A DNA stretch of 64,000 bases from Brachynemurus nebulosus (GCA_035578155.1 JAPWDM010000001.1:82996561-83060560); one strand, 5' to 3'. Counted from the stretch's first letter, positions 25,187 to 36,213 are shown. Numbers and translations are program-made. The notes: generated by a model from the sequence alone, not told the origin.

Positions 25187-25263
<77 letters not shown>
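25187..25263. repeat. (AT)n microsatellite
   Basis: About 77 bp of AT dinucleotides adjoining an ACCGCACCAATTATACAGAA sequence that recurs inverted at 26437-26456. Confidence 0.95.
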
Positions 25264-25265
<2 letters not shown>

Positions 25266-25410
25266 GCACCAATTATACAGAAGTTTATTAAGTGTACAAT
25301 TTTCTTCTATTTTCTCAATATACTTATAATGTCAATTTTGATAATTGTTAGAAGTAAATTAAAAATTTTTGAGTCAATCGAAACAATTATTTGATCAAGT
25401 TTGCTAGAAT

Positions 25411-25420
25411 CTATATATAT

Positions 25421-25507
<87 letters not shown>
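25411..25507. repeat. (AT)n tract at the centre of a palindrome
   Basis: The AT tract is flanked by ~100-bp inverted arms (about 25299-25410 and 25508-25620) sharing TTTGCTAGAATC and AATTTTTGAGTCAATCGAAA, so the whole 320 bp can fold into a hairpin. Confidence 0.9.
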
Positions 25508-25511
<4 letters not shown>

Positions 25512-25622
25512 TCTAGCAAACTTCATCAAATAATTGTTTCGATTGACTCAAAAATTTTTAATTTACTTCTAATAATTATCAAAATTGACATTATATATTG
25601 AGAAAATAGAAGAAAATTGAAT

Positions 25623-26389
25623 GGTGCTCACATAATCAATTAATGGTAAACTTAGATAAGACTAATATAGTAGATTTTAAATTAAGAAATGTGCTCGATA
25701 CAGATTTTATATATAGTGATAAAAGCAGTCAAATAAAAGCGACTAAAGTCACCAAATTTCTTGGGATACATATTGATCACAATTTAAAATTTGTCGATCA
25801 TGTGAATTATGTGTGTAAAAAATTGAATCAGCTGCACTACCAAATGCGAATATTGAATAACTATGTCGAACAATCTCAGCTGTTAATGTTTTACTACTCA
25901 CATGTATTTTCAGCTATTAAATATGGCATATTAGCATGGGGTGGAAGTACGGAATCTAGCAGAGTATTTATAATACAGAAAAAAATTATTCGAATAATAT
26001 TTAGAATACCATCAAGAGACAGTTGTAAAACGGCATTCAAAGACAACAAAATTCTAACATTTTGGGCAATATATGCATATGAACTACTTTCATACATGAA
26101 AGAAAATTCATATTTTGATCAATCGTGCACCAAGAAATATGAGTACAATACAAGAGTGAAGTCAAATTTTGACTATACACATAGAACAAGCTTTTATGAA
26201 AAAACGCCTGTTTATACTGGGCAGAAGCTGTATAACAAACTACCCGAATGGATCACAAGTAAAAACACGCAACAATTTAAAAGGGCATTAAGGAAGTATT
26301 TAATCGAAATGGCACCTTATGATATAAGTGATTTGTTGTAATAGCAAATGTAAACCTTTTGTATACCTATATTGGTCGATGCAAATAAA

Positions 26390-26420
<31 letters not shown>
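25623..26420 (+). pseudogene. 5'-truncated LINE ORF2 C-terminus with (ATT)n tail
   Basis: A 232-aa open frame (25643-26341) starts just after the RT catalytic motif: NLDKTNIVDF, then TKFLGIHIDHNLKFVDHV (RT/thumb transition), YGILAWGG, and QKKIIRIIF. This order is typical of CR1/Jockey-superfamily LINEs. The 3' end is AATAAATATTATT followed by an (ATT)n tail to 26420. The RT fingers and palm and the endonuclease are absent. The 5' side begins at the AT palindrome, whose arms repeat the LINE's own upstream sequence in inverse orientation, as after twin priming. Confidence 0.8.
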
Positions 26421-26655
26421 GTACACTCAATAAACTTCTGTATAATTGGTGCGGTCGTGCGGGTACCTACTCGAGATTGGTAAGCTCCTAAATTTTTAAG
26501 CTTGCCTCTCTTGTGACGTAGTGCGCAGAAACCTAAATTCAGTCTATTGTATCTATGTGCTTTGTATGTGTTTGAGGGACGCTCAGCTCTAACGGTCCGG
26601 AGTTGATGCGGAGATTCAAAACAGCAGTTGTTTACGAGTTGCGAGCACTGTGATC

Positions 26656-26931
26656 ATGTTGGACTTCGAGGAAATTGAAAATTCTGGTGAAAGTGTAACA
26701 ATTGTTCCAGAAAAAGAGCAAGAACGTGTTTGTTTTATTTGTGGTTTACCGGGCGATCCGCTAAGGACGTTATAGGTAAAAAAATTATCCTTGCATTTTT
26801 TAATTTGTACGTAAGACTGTGATTATGAAAACACATATTCATGTTTCAGAAGATGATAGAGAAGAGAATTCTGACGTCGATGAGGACGTTGATTCCGATG
26901 ACGACTCAGTGGCTGAATCAGATAATGAATA
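26656..26931 (+). pseudogene. Acidic two-part gene remnant inside the GTACGGCA element
   Basis: The first part, ATG at 26656, encodes 39 residues including QERVCFICGLPGDP and stops at TAG just before GTAAAA. The second part (26849-26931), after a TTTCAG acceptor-like site, encodes an acidic tail (EDDREENSDVDEDVDSDD) ending in TAA. The arrangement looks like the first and last pieces of a deleted element gene, perhaps its transposase, but I do not recognise the family. Upstream GC-rich sequence (26530-26655) could be its promoter region. Confidence 0.4.
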
Positions 26932-27671
26932 ATAATTCCAAAGATAAACCTTTTTTGTAATATCATTAAACATACATAAAATTTTTCTACAAAATTATAG
27001 TATTTTTTATTTACATGATTAAACAAATTATATCAGTGTTTGAAGTATATATAACATTAAAAAGTATACAAAACTGTTGATACTGAGATTGACAGTTTTC
27101 AATTCTTGGATATAATATAGATACCGTTTCACTTCAGCTAGACGGCATAATGATTAATGCATATTATCAATTGTTCTCTTCAAAAATATGTTAATGCCGT
27201 ACAGTATCAGATGACCATAAAGTACCCCTGGAATTGTAGTGTTATTTTCATCAGCCAAAAAATATGGTCTGCATTAAAATGTACGGCATTAGTTTTTTCT
27301 AATTTATTTACTCGAATACTATTCAAATCAACGATAATATGTAGAAAATTGCTATATTTCATTAATCTATAATTATTTAAACTTTTTAAATAATTTAAAC
27401 AGTTGTATGTTTTGTATTTTTCTATATCTTTTTTTTAGAACGGTTTCTTTTGAACGGCAATATTATATAACAATTGTTTTAAGGAATGTCCTGTTGAAAA
27501 AAAAGTTGCCGTACAGGATCAAATGACCTTCCACCTTTATAAATCAAGTATACGATGAAATTAAGATAATTATCGATATATATTCAAATGAACAATAATT
27601 TTTTGACGGCATTAGTTTTAATAATGCTTTTGAGTGCTGGATAATGTTTTGGAACCGATGCCGTACTTTTT

Positions 27672-28133
27672 CAAATCACCCCCTCGGACCACGGAAAAGA
27701 GGGGGGTTGCAACCCTCGACCTTTTCCCCTTGTCTCATGATTTTTGTACGGCATTGCGGAATAATGGATTAGAAGAGGTATTGAAACTGTATGGAACCGA
27801 TGCCGTACACAATCAAATGACCAAATTTACCTTAAAAATCACCGGAAAATCAAAAATTTTTCCGACTTTGTGACGCACTATTTTTGTACGGCACTACGCG
27901 TTTTCTCATTATTTTTCATGGATCTATTGATGGTAAGAATGCCGTACAAAAATATATGACCAAAATGTACCCGCTCTACCTTTGCTTTTGAATTCTCACC
28001 TGCACTCAGTTAGACAGCTTACAAGTGACGGCATAGTGCTGAATCTTATTATTTTATGCCCTTCTATCTTTCTACATAGGTCCCCTGGTGGTTCAAATGA
28101 CCCATCAATTTTTGACACGGGCCTGTAGTCTAA
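27672..28133 (-). repeat. Right inverted arm of the GTACGGCA element
   Basis: Reverse-complement match to 24359-24820, ending TGACACGGGCCTGTAGTCTA. Differences are scattered single bases, suggesting either gene-conversion-maintained or fairly recent arms. Confidence 0.85.
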
Positions 28134-28335
28134 AAGTGATTACAAGAATTTGGTATGACCATTGCTACTGGTGATAGATAGTGATGCTGAGGTTATGTAC
28201 CTTTTTATTTTTTAATATTTAGAGGTACGAATCCAATAATTATGCTATAAATTATTTCTAAACATTTAACTGAATATAAACTAATTAAAACATACTTATT
28301 AATTACATGTATAGGATCAAGTAGTTTTTAGATCA

Positions 28336-28388
<53 letters not shown>

Positions 28389-28392
28389 TATC

Positions 28393-28469
<77 letters not shown>
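28336..28469. repeat. (AT)n microsatellite
   Basis: About 130 bp of AT dinucleotides with small interruptions. The flanking 28134-28335 and 28470-28871 stretches hold no recognised gene. Confidence 0.95.
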
Positions 28470-28472
<3 letters not shown>

Positions 28473-28996
28473 CGGGTAGAAATGCAATACCTCGTACCTA
28501 CATATTTTCCAAAATTGTCACTAGTTAGCGTTTTTTATAAAAGAGGACACAATTCCTCGATTTATACACTTAAATAACGTTAGTTGGCTACCTAAACGAA
28601 CTACGAGACGTATTTTTGTCTGCAATACCACGTATCTACCAAAAACATGGCTACTACTACCAAAACTAGGTAAGTACCGCTCTTATTTCTTAATTTAGTT
28701 TTGTTTATTGATTCATTAATATAACTGTGGCTATAAAATATTATTCTTAAAACTGCAAGGAAGCATTTTTTTAACTGAAATTGCGATTCTGTTGTTCAAA
28801 AATTCACACTGGACAACACGACTTTTTGCCGTTAATTCAATTATATTTTTTCGGTATCTCTCATGTATAAGTACCGTAACTTGGAGTAAGATTTACCCTT
28901 AAGGGTAAGATTGGCCCAAGTCTTGGTAAAAGACAGTTTGATTTACTATTAGTTAGCAAATACAGCTATCAACTTGGTTCTTGTGGTAATTGTGAC

Positions 28997-29382
28997 ATTT
29001 TTTTTTTGTGTAAAAAAAAAAAGTTATTTTGGTTTTAAATGATTGACACATTGTTGTGTGGTCTTTTTGTTTTGCTTTTTACCACACAATGATTAAGTTA
29101 ATTTTAAATTTTATTTAATTTTAAATTAAGAAAAATTTTATATTTATATTTTTATTTATGACGCATTGTAGTATGGTCCTTTTGCCATACGACAATGAGA
29201 TTTTACTAAATTATAGATACTAATGTATCAACTATCCTAATTATGGTTTTCCATGGTTTTCCATAATTGCTAAGGTAAATACCGTGATAGTACCTAATTA
29301 AAGTCAGCCATGGCTGCATTCCTTCCCTTTTGTACCTATTCTATATACATTAAATGTATGAAAAAAGGAATAAATAAATAAA
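28997..29382 (+). repeat. SINE- or LINE-tail-like insertion with (AAAT)n end
   Basis: Comparison with the homologous site near 2614 shows an uninterrupted GTGGTAAATGACAGG, whereas here ~390 bp intervene before AATGACAGGTAGCAGC. The insert ends GGAATAAATAAATAAATGAC, a short tandem tail like many retroposons. No promoter boxes or coding motif were identified. Confidence 0.65.
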
Positions 29383-29643
29383 TGACAGGTAGCAGCACTG
29401 ACTATACTCGAATGCTAAGATTGATTTAATTCCATCTTTTGCCACTGCTCAGTGCTGCTCCAACTTCACCGTTACTTCTTGTGAATGTTTGATGCAAACC
29501 AACTTTTGCTTACACATCCAGAACTACTTATTTGTAAAATGTTATTTTGTAAGCTGGGGTACTTTGGCCCAAGTATTGGGGCAAGATTGGCCCACCCTGT
29601 TTTTTTTTAATTTCCATTAAAAGAACAGTATATTATGCAATAA

Positions 29644-29740
29644 GTGCGGGAACTTGTCGATTGCCCACGAGAGCGAAGTTGAGCGCACGATCGTAGTGAG
29701 TGCGCTCATTCGCTCAAGTGGGCAATCGACAATCCTGCAC
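29644..29740. repeat. Compact hairpin (also at 2980-3060)
   Basis: GTCGATTGCCCAC and GTGGGCAATCGAC are inverted about 65 bp apart, enclosing the inner inverted words TGAGCGCAC / GTGCGCTCA. The first half is duplicated in the truncated element at 2.98 kb. Confidence 0.7.
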
Positions 29741-30414
29741 GAGTTGCATATACTATTTTTTATTACGAATTTCACATACTTTTTCCATTATTATTACTAT
29801 TTTTTATTCCTTTTTAAAATAATATTATTGAGTGTTTGTCTTTTTTTTTAATTAAAAAAAAGTTTAAATTATCTTGTTGGTGGTTTCTATAGAAATAATT
29901 ATGAAATATTTACTAAATGAAAAATCAGGAATTAAATGAAAAAAATTTACAAAATTACCGCCCTTAAAATTTGCCGCCCCGGGCAAATGCCCGGGTTGCC
30001 CGCCCTTGGAGCGGGCCCTGTTCCTAACATATTGTACACTATCTACTTACGTATAACCACAATTAAAAATGTCCCAAATAATATTTGGCATTAATTACTA
30101 TGACATTTTGTATTTGGGACAATGTTACCCCAAATAAAGGCAAGATTGTTCCAAATTTTCAAAACATCTTAAAATAGAAATTAAATAAGTTCTGAGCTCT
30201 AATAACTAGTCAATGTATACTTTGAAATATGCAGAGTTCAATAGCTAATAGTAAGAGGAAGTTACCTAAATATATATGAGAAATATAAGGCAGTTTACGT
30301 AAAAAAACGCAAAAAATGGGCCAATCTTACCCCAAGTTACGGTATTAATAGAAAAATATTAAAAAAATTCTATTACATCAAAATATCTAAATATACCTAT
30401 GATAAACTATGCAT

Positions 30415-30853
30415 TAGGGATGAGCATCGATGGTCGATGTTTTCAAAACATCGATGTTTTGTTGTCGATGTTCGATGTTTTTGACATCGATGGTAGGTCG
30501 ATGTTTTTCGCACATCGATAGTAAGTCGTCGATGTTTTTATATACCGATGATTTTATATACACTATGGGTAATATGAACTTTGTAGGAACAAAAATATTA
30601 CATTACAAGCTATAAAAACTATACAAATATTCACCCTTATTCCAATTCCCAATTTACAGTTGACGATAGTTTATAACAGTTATTTTCTGTATTTATATTT
30701 TGCAGATCGATGTTTAAACAATACAAAACATCGATGTTTAAGACCGCAAAACATCGATGTTTCGAGATCGATATTTTTGATATATCGATGATTTACGGTC
30801 GATGTTAACATTGATGGTAAACATCAATGTTTTTTTATCGATGCTCATCCCTA
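30415..30853. mobile_element. Small hAT element built of ATCGAT hairpins
   Basis: The ends TAGGGATGAGCATCGAT and ATCGATGCTCATCCCTA are 17-bp perfect inverted repeats. CTATGCAT occurs on both sides (30407-30414 and 30854-30861), an 8-bp target duplication. The ACATCGATG palindrome recurs about a dozen times inside. There is no coding capacity. The uninterrupted target would itself be a palindrome (CCTATGATAAACTATGCAT / inverse), so insertion was in a hairpin loop. Confidence 0.88.
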
Positions 30854-30914
30854 CTATGCATTTGGCATAGTTTATCATAGGTAATCTAAACTCTATTTTT
30901 GTCATAGTAATATT

Positions 30915-31049
30915 ATGGCAATGGAAAAAAGATATGAAGAAAAATGGTCATCGAGAATGCTCGCAGATTTTTGCTGCACATTAAAACGAGATTATCCGTC
31001 ATACAGATATAAGAGACAAGCCAACCGAACAAAAATGTCTTCAGAGTAA
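30915..31049 (+). pseudogene. Short orphan frame, possible last exon
   Basis: 44 codons (MAMEKRYEEKWSSRMLADFC then CTLKRDYPSYRYKRQ) ending TAA. The composition and the KWS..MLADFC..LKRD pattern look protein-like and recall C-terminal ends of insect transposon-derived proteins, but I cannot name the family. No obvious upstream exon was found. It lies just before the Polinton. Confidence 0.35.
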
Positions 31050-31394
31050 TTTTTTAAAAATTAATTGTCTTAAAAACTCAACTATTTTTGTTTCTTTATA
31101 AATACATATATTTCTAAAACAATGAGTGTCCCAACTTTTTTTAACACACGTATTTTAATTAATCTCATGTCAAGGTATGAAAAAAAAATAGTTGCGAACC
31201 ACGGCAAAAAAATTTTTTTTTTGTTGGCCAGTGTAATTTATAACTTTACAAATCAATGATATGCAGTTACGTGGGTTTGCATATTCCTTAACTTTATCAA
31301 ATTAGAATTACTACTTGCAGTTACGTATAAAATTTTCAAATCTTAATTGTTGAAAATATCTTAATTCTTTTATCGGCCGTTAAAACAATGAATG

Positions 31395-31400
31395 ATTTTA
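31395..31400. repeat. Left target-site duplication GATTTT of the Polinton
   Basis: GATTTT directly precedes the terminus AGTAGGTAACC and is repeated at 47581-47586 directly after the other terminus. Six-base duplications are diagnostic of Polinton integration. Confidence 0.9.
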
Positions 31401-31765
31401 GTAGGTAACCAAGGCGGATACGACGGCAGGCGGGTACGGCGGCACACTGCGCGTCAAAAATATAGACCCTCATAATGGGTGTCCGAATAATTTTGTGTCG
31501 CACTGTACTTGTGTTATCAGACTTCCGGCGATTAATTGGTCTGTATAGTTATTATCAGCGCGCCGCTGTTGTTTGTTGAGTTAATTGGTCTGTGTGTGAT
31601 AAACCGTTGTTGTTTGGTTGAGTTAATTGGTCTGTGTGTGGGTTTTTTATGTTCATTAAAGTTAATTGGCTAGTTTTTTGAACGTTGCGCGCTCATTAAA
31701 GTTAATTGGCGTTGATAAGACACTCCGGACTTCGGAAATGTGATATCATAAATATTTTTTAGAAG
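31401..31765 (+). repeat. Polinton left terminal inverted repeat
   Basis: About 365 bp match the right end. After GTCGCACTGTACTTGTGTTA it consists of four or five ~40-bp units each opening TTAATTGG (TTAATTGGTCTGTGTGTG and variants), followed by a shared GACACTCCGGACTTCGGAAA block. The repeated units may be binding sites for terminal protein or integrase (inference). Confidence 0.88.
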
Positions 31766-31867
31766 CTAATTAAGTTAATTGACATATGCGCGGGATGTTG
31801 ATAACTTTTAGTCGCGCCGCAATGGAGTTTTAATTAATGTGTGACGTCAGCTAGAGCGTGTATATAA

Positions 31868-34800
31868 ATGAGCTGCGAAAACGTACTCATACCACTCATG
31901 CTTATACATTTCGTGAGCATACTCGCTAAGTGTTGTTACTTTGCTATTGATATATTACTGCTGTTTGCTGTTGCTACAATTATGGCGGAAATAAATGAAA
32001 TTACATCTAAAATGATGGAAAATATTCGTCAAGCACTAATAAATTTGAATGAAACGGAGAATGCTGAGGAATTGGAACGATGGGTCAAACATTGCAATAC
32101 AAACATACGACTCATCAATAAAGCGCTCCGAACCGCGAAAGATTTTGGTTCGAAACAACACCTCGAATCATGCGGCGGTAAAAAGCGCGGTTTTCGCATG
32201 CAAATGAAGGCGCTGCAAAAACAAGGTAATTATTTATAATATTTAAATATTGATTTATATATACTATATATTGATTATTCTACAGGTGCGGGACTTAGAG
32301 GGCGACCAAAACAGAGCAATAGGTTGCGTTGGGAGGATACCGAGTCAGCGTTTGCCGGGCGTATTCGAACAGGCGTTATTACAAACCTGACTCATAAGGA
32401 TCCGAAAATTTTCTTGGAAGATTGCGCATCACTATTCATACGTCGTATAAAAAACATTCTCAAATTATATTTGACGTTGAAAGTCAACACCACTTTTTGC
32501 GCTGAGTTTGTGAAAACGAGTGGTGATGAAGAAATATACGACTTGAAACATTTTAATACACCAAATAGAATCATTGACGGCGCAACCAATTTAAGCAATT
32601 GGTTTATCGAATGCGTGCAAGAACCAATATTAAGAAAGCTCCAAACATTTGAGGAAAGTGGGAGTGGTTGGGCGATCTCAGCAATTTTTAACCTGGCGGT
32701 AAACATCAATAAATATACACCATTCAGGGGCTCCAGCTATATCGATTTACCTGCTGAAATCAAAGCCAAACAAGCTTGTGTGAATGTTCAAAATTTCAAC
32801 GACGATGCCTGTTTTGCGTGGGCCGTGGTGTCCGCTCTACACCCAGCAAAATCAGATTACGCAAAAAGAACATCAGCCTACCCACATTATTCGACTATAT
32901 TGAATTTGGAGGGAATACAATTCCCTATGACTATTCAACAAGTGCCGAAATTCGAAAAGCTGAATCCATCTATATCAGTGAATATATTCATATTGAAAAA
33001 AAGAAATGGTAAATTTGAAACAGTGCCAGCCGCCTTAACTAAACAAAAAAAGCAACACCACATTAATCTACTTATGATTCAAAACATGTATTATGATGAC
33101 GATGATGATAATGAAGATTCAGCGGCTAATGTTGATGATCAGGAAATTCGTTATCACTTTTGTTGGATAAAAAATTTATCAAGACTGGTATCAAAGCAAT
33201 TAACAAAACACAAGAGTAAAACATACATTTGTGATAGATGTTTGAATTATTTTAAAACTGAAGAAAAATTACAAAAACATACCGAGGAATGTGAGAAAAT
33301 GAACGAGTGTCAAATAATTATGCCAGAAGGGAAAAATAAAATTGTTTCGTTTAAAAATTATAGTTTCAAGAAACGAAAACCCTTTATTATTTATGCTGAT
33401 ATAGAAGCATTTTTACAGCCGGTAACCGATAATTGAAATAAAAATACGACAACTTATCAACAGCACCGCGCGTACAGTATCGGCTACTATTTCCATTGTT
33501 CATGTAACTCTGATTTAAGTTATTATCGATCGTATCGAGGTCCAAATTGTGAGAAATGGTTTGCCGAGGAGTTGGCATCACTACGGGAAAATATTCTGGA
33601 ACCAATATTTGGAAACATTATACCACAACCAGAACTTTCCGCAGCAGAACGATTAAAATTGAAAGAAAGAAATACACCATGTCATATATGTGAAAAACCG
33701 TTTCAACCAGAGGATAAAGTTGTTCGCGATCACAATCACTTCACGGGTGAATATAATGGGCTTGCACACAACGGTTGTAACTTAAATTATAAAGATTTTC
33801 ACATGATTCCAGTTGTGTTTCATAATTTGAGCGGCTACGATGCTCATTTTGTTATAAAAGATATTGCTACAGCATTTGAAGGACGCATCGAATTATTGCC
33901 ACTTAACAAGGAACGGTACATTGCGTTCACTAAACATGCTACCGGCAGCGACATTTCATTTCGATTCATCGACTCGTTTCGGTTTATGGCTTCAAGTTTA
34001 GATAAATTGGCATCATATCTAAGCGAATTTAAGATTGTTGAATCACAGTTCCCAAACGTCGACTATCAGTTGCTTACGCGTAAAGGTGTCTTACCATATG
34101 ATTATATATCCGACTGGGATAAATTAGAAGAGACAAGTTTACCACCACAGGAAGATTTTTATAATAAATTAAATGATAGCCATATCAGTACAGACGATTA
34201 CAAGCACGCACAAAAAGTATGGGACACCTTCGGCATTCGAAATCTTGGCGAATATTCCGATCTCTATATGAAAACAAATATATTGTTACTTGCCGATGTT
34301 TTCGAGAATTTTCGCAATAGTTGTATGAAAACCCACGGATTGGACCCCGCCCAAAATATATAATTCATTACCGTAATTTAAAGCAATGTTTGCGACATGG
34401 TATGAAATTGACGAAAATTCATCGAGTACTACAGTTCGAGCAAAAGCCTTGGTTGAAATCATATATTGATTTGAATACGGAGTTAAGAAAGAAGGCAACT
34501 AACGAATTCGAGAAAAACCTATACAAGCTCTTGAACAACGCTGTTTTTGGTAAAACGATGGAAAATGTACGCAAACATTCAATCGTCAAATTGCTAACCC
34601 AATGGTATGGTCGTTATGGTGCTGAAACTATGCTTGCGAGACCAAATTTTCATAGCCGTACAATATTTGCTGAAAATCTTATCGCTGTTGAGTTACGCAA
34701 GACTGAAGTTATAATGAACAAACCAATATATGTGGGTCAGGCGATTCTTGATATTTCCAAGACATGCGTTTACGATTTTCACTACGGTTACATGAGTCCA

Positions 34801-35343
34801 ACATTCGGAAATAAGTGTAAATTGCTATATACTGACACGGATTCGTTGATTTACCAGATAAAATGTCCAGATATCTATGCGATAATGAAACGTGATATTA
34901 GATTCTTCGACAGCTCGGATTACCCACCCAACAACCGATATAACATAGAGCTTGTGAATAAAAAAATTCCCGGACTCATGAAAGATGAACTTTGCGGAAG
35001 GATTTTAACAAAATTTGTTGGTCTACGCGCTAAGATGTATAGCTGCCAAGTGGATGGTGAGGATCATTGCAAAAAAGCGAAAGGTGTAAAAACATCCGTT
35101 GTGAAGAAGACCATCACATTTAATGATTATGTAGAATGTTTGAGAAATTGCATCATACTAACTCGCCCACAGAATATGATTCGATCTAAAAATCATAATG
35201 TGACCAGTGTGATGCAAAAGAAAATAGCACTCAGTCCGTATGATATGAAACGTCATATTGTGGAAGGGGAAACCGATACGCTTGCGTGGGGACACTATTC
35301 GTTGAATGAAATAAATACTGGTTCAACTTCAACTTCAGCTTAA
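31868..35343 (+). pseudogene. polB: Protein-primed family B DNA polymerase (broken)
   Basis: First ATG at 31868. A TATA box sits only a few bases before it, so the in-frame Met at 31982 (MAEINEITSK) is a likelier start; the upstream part would encode a hydrophobic stretch. A 60-bp GT-AG intron (32226-32285) lies after the first ~120 codons. Exo I IYADIEAF is near 33400. An in-frame TGA follows at 33434. The HNH-like CHICEKPF...DHNHFTGEYNG is at 33670-33770, HNLSGYDAHF near 33830, and YTDTDSLIY (motif C) near 34840. About 460 bp present in the 12-kb copy are deleted at ~34352, removing the region with motif A, and the frame shifts there. The enzyme would replicate the element from a protein primer; this copy should be inactive. 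Confidence 0.9.
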
Positions 35344-35356
35344 ACACTCAAAAACA

Positions 35357-36127
35357 ATGCCGTCCTCATCATCATCATCATCATCATCGTCAGCCTACTG
35401 GATGCGCTTACAAGTGTTTTCAAGTGAATTGGATAAATTACGCAAACGAATTGATACATATGAAAAAATGGTTGATGCAATTGTGAAAATTCAAAATTTG
35501 GATCTATCATCTGAGCCGATGGATTTTGACGAAATAGATATGCCAATTGGTGAATTTTTCGAAAAAGAGCCAACGTTAATAAACGAGCTGACTTTGAGCA
35601 CATTTCTGCAAATCTATAAATACATCAATTTGAACGTATTGAAAAGTTATGGTGCAAAAATCATACGTCGCGCATGGATTTGGTTACCAGCTGATTATCA
35701 AAAAATATTTCAAGATTGTGAACCATGCTTTGAGCACTACAATCGACCGTGGCAGCAAGATCATGTTGATGGTCCACCAAGTTTGAAACAACATTGCCAA
35801 ATGTGTAAAAATGGTGTTAAAATGGAGGAAGATTTTCAACCGCCCGCGGGTCAACCGCTAACATTTACCACACAAATTTTACGAATCGAAGATATATTTT
35901 TATTACAACCTGATTTGTATACACATGTTAACAATTTAGATTTATTATTGTATTTAACGATAAAATTAATGAACTATGATATTTGGATAAAACATTTATA
36001 TATGTATGATTATATTAAGCCAGATTATGCTAAAAGAATTTGTGCAGTTTGGGATCAATTACCTGAAAATGTAAAAAAATCACGTTCTGGGGTAATAGAA
36101 CATATACACAAATTATATAATTTTTAA
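35357..36127 (+). CDS. Polinton protein of unknown function, poly-Ser N-terminus
   Basis: 256 aa, starting 13 bases after the polymerase stop and ending 86 bases before the convergent integrase stop. The N-terminus is MPSSSSSSSSSSAYW from a TCA trinucleotide run, followed by a helical region (ELDKLRKRIDTYEKMVDAI) and a body with CxxC-like and aromatic motifs (CEPCFEHYNRPWQQDH, KQHCQMCKNG). The paired cysteines and histidines suggest metal binding but no family is recognised. The start of the same gene follows the polymerase in the truncated copy, so it is part of the element backbone. Not frameshifted. Confidence 0.75.
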   Translation: MPSSSSSSSSSSAYWMRLQVFSSELDKLRKRIDTYEKMVDAIVKIQNLDLSSEPMDFDEIDMPIGEFFEKEPTLINELTLSTFLQIYKYINLNVLKSYGAKIIRRAWIWLPADYQKIFQDCEPCFEHYNRPWQQDHVDGPPSLKQHCQMCKNGVKMEEDFQPPAGQPLTFTTQILRIEDIFLLQPDLYTHVNNLDLLLYLTIKLMNYDIWIKHLYMYDYIKPDYAKRICAVWDQLPENVKKSRSGVIEHIHKLYNF

Positions 36128-36213
36128 TATTTATTTATTGTAAAATATTTCTGTATACATACTTATAACATTTAAAATAAAAATTATTAAGCATAATTGT
36201 GAGTTATTTTTAT

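Larger units (their letters stand above)
24359..28133. mobile_element. Composite element with 462-bp inverted arms and repeated GTACGGCA motif
   Basis: The outer arms (24359-24820 and 27672-28133) are near-perfect inverted copies. Within the arms and the inner flanks the 8-mer GTACGGCA or its complement recurs about 16-17 times, alternating in orientation at roughly 50-100 bp spacing. The interior holds AT microsatellites, a LINE fragment (25623-26420) and a small two-part acidic gene remnant (26656-26931). No known transposase was recognised and the superfamily is undetermined. Target duplication not resolved. Confidence 0.7.
28874..30342. mobile_element. TA-flanked DNA element with CCGTAACTTGG termini
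   Basis: The left end CCGTAACTTGGAGTAAGATT and right end AATCTTACCCCAAGTTACGG are inverted, with TA on both outer sides (28872-28873, 30343-30344), as in Tc1/mariner-type integration. GGGGTAAGATTGGCCC-like words recur internally near both ends. It has no transposase, so it is non-autonomous. It carries a ~390-bp insertion at 28997-29382 absent from the related copy at 2502, a compact hairpin at 29644-29740, and near 29950-30020 a GC-rich CCCGGGCAAATGCCCGGG palindrome ending GGGCCCTG that resembles another small element's end. Confidence 0.8.

Noticed and set aside
24500..28000. Regularly repeated GTACGGCA motif considered as a CRISPR array
   Set aside because: Eukaryotic context, 8-bp motif in alternating orientation, irregular spacing and no cas genes.
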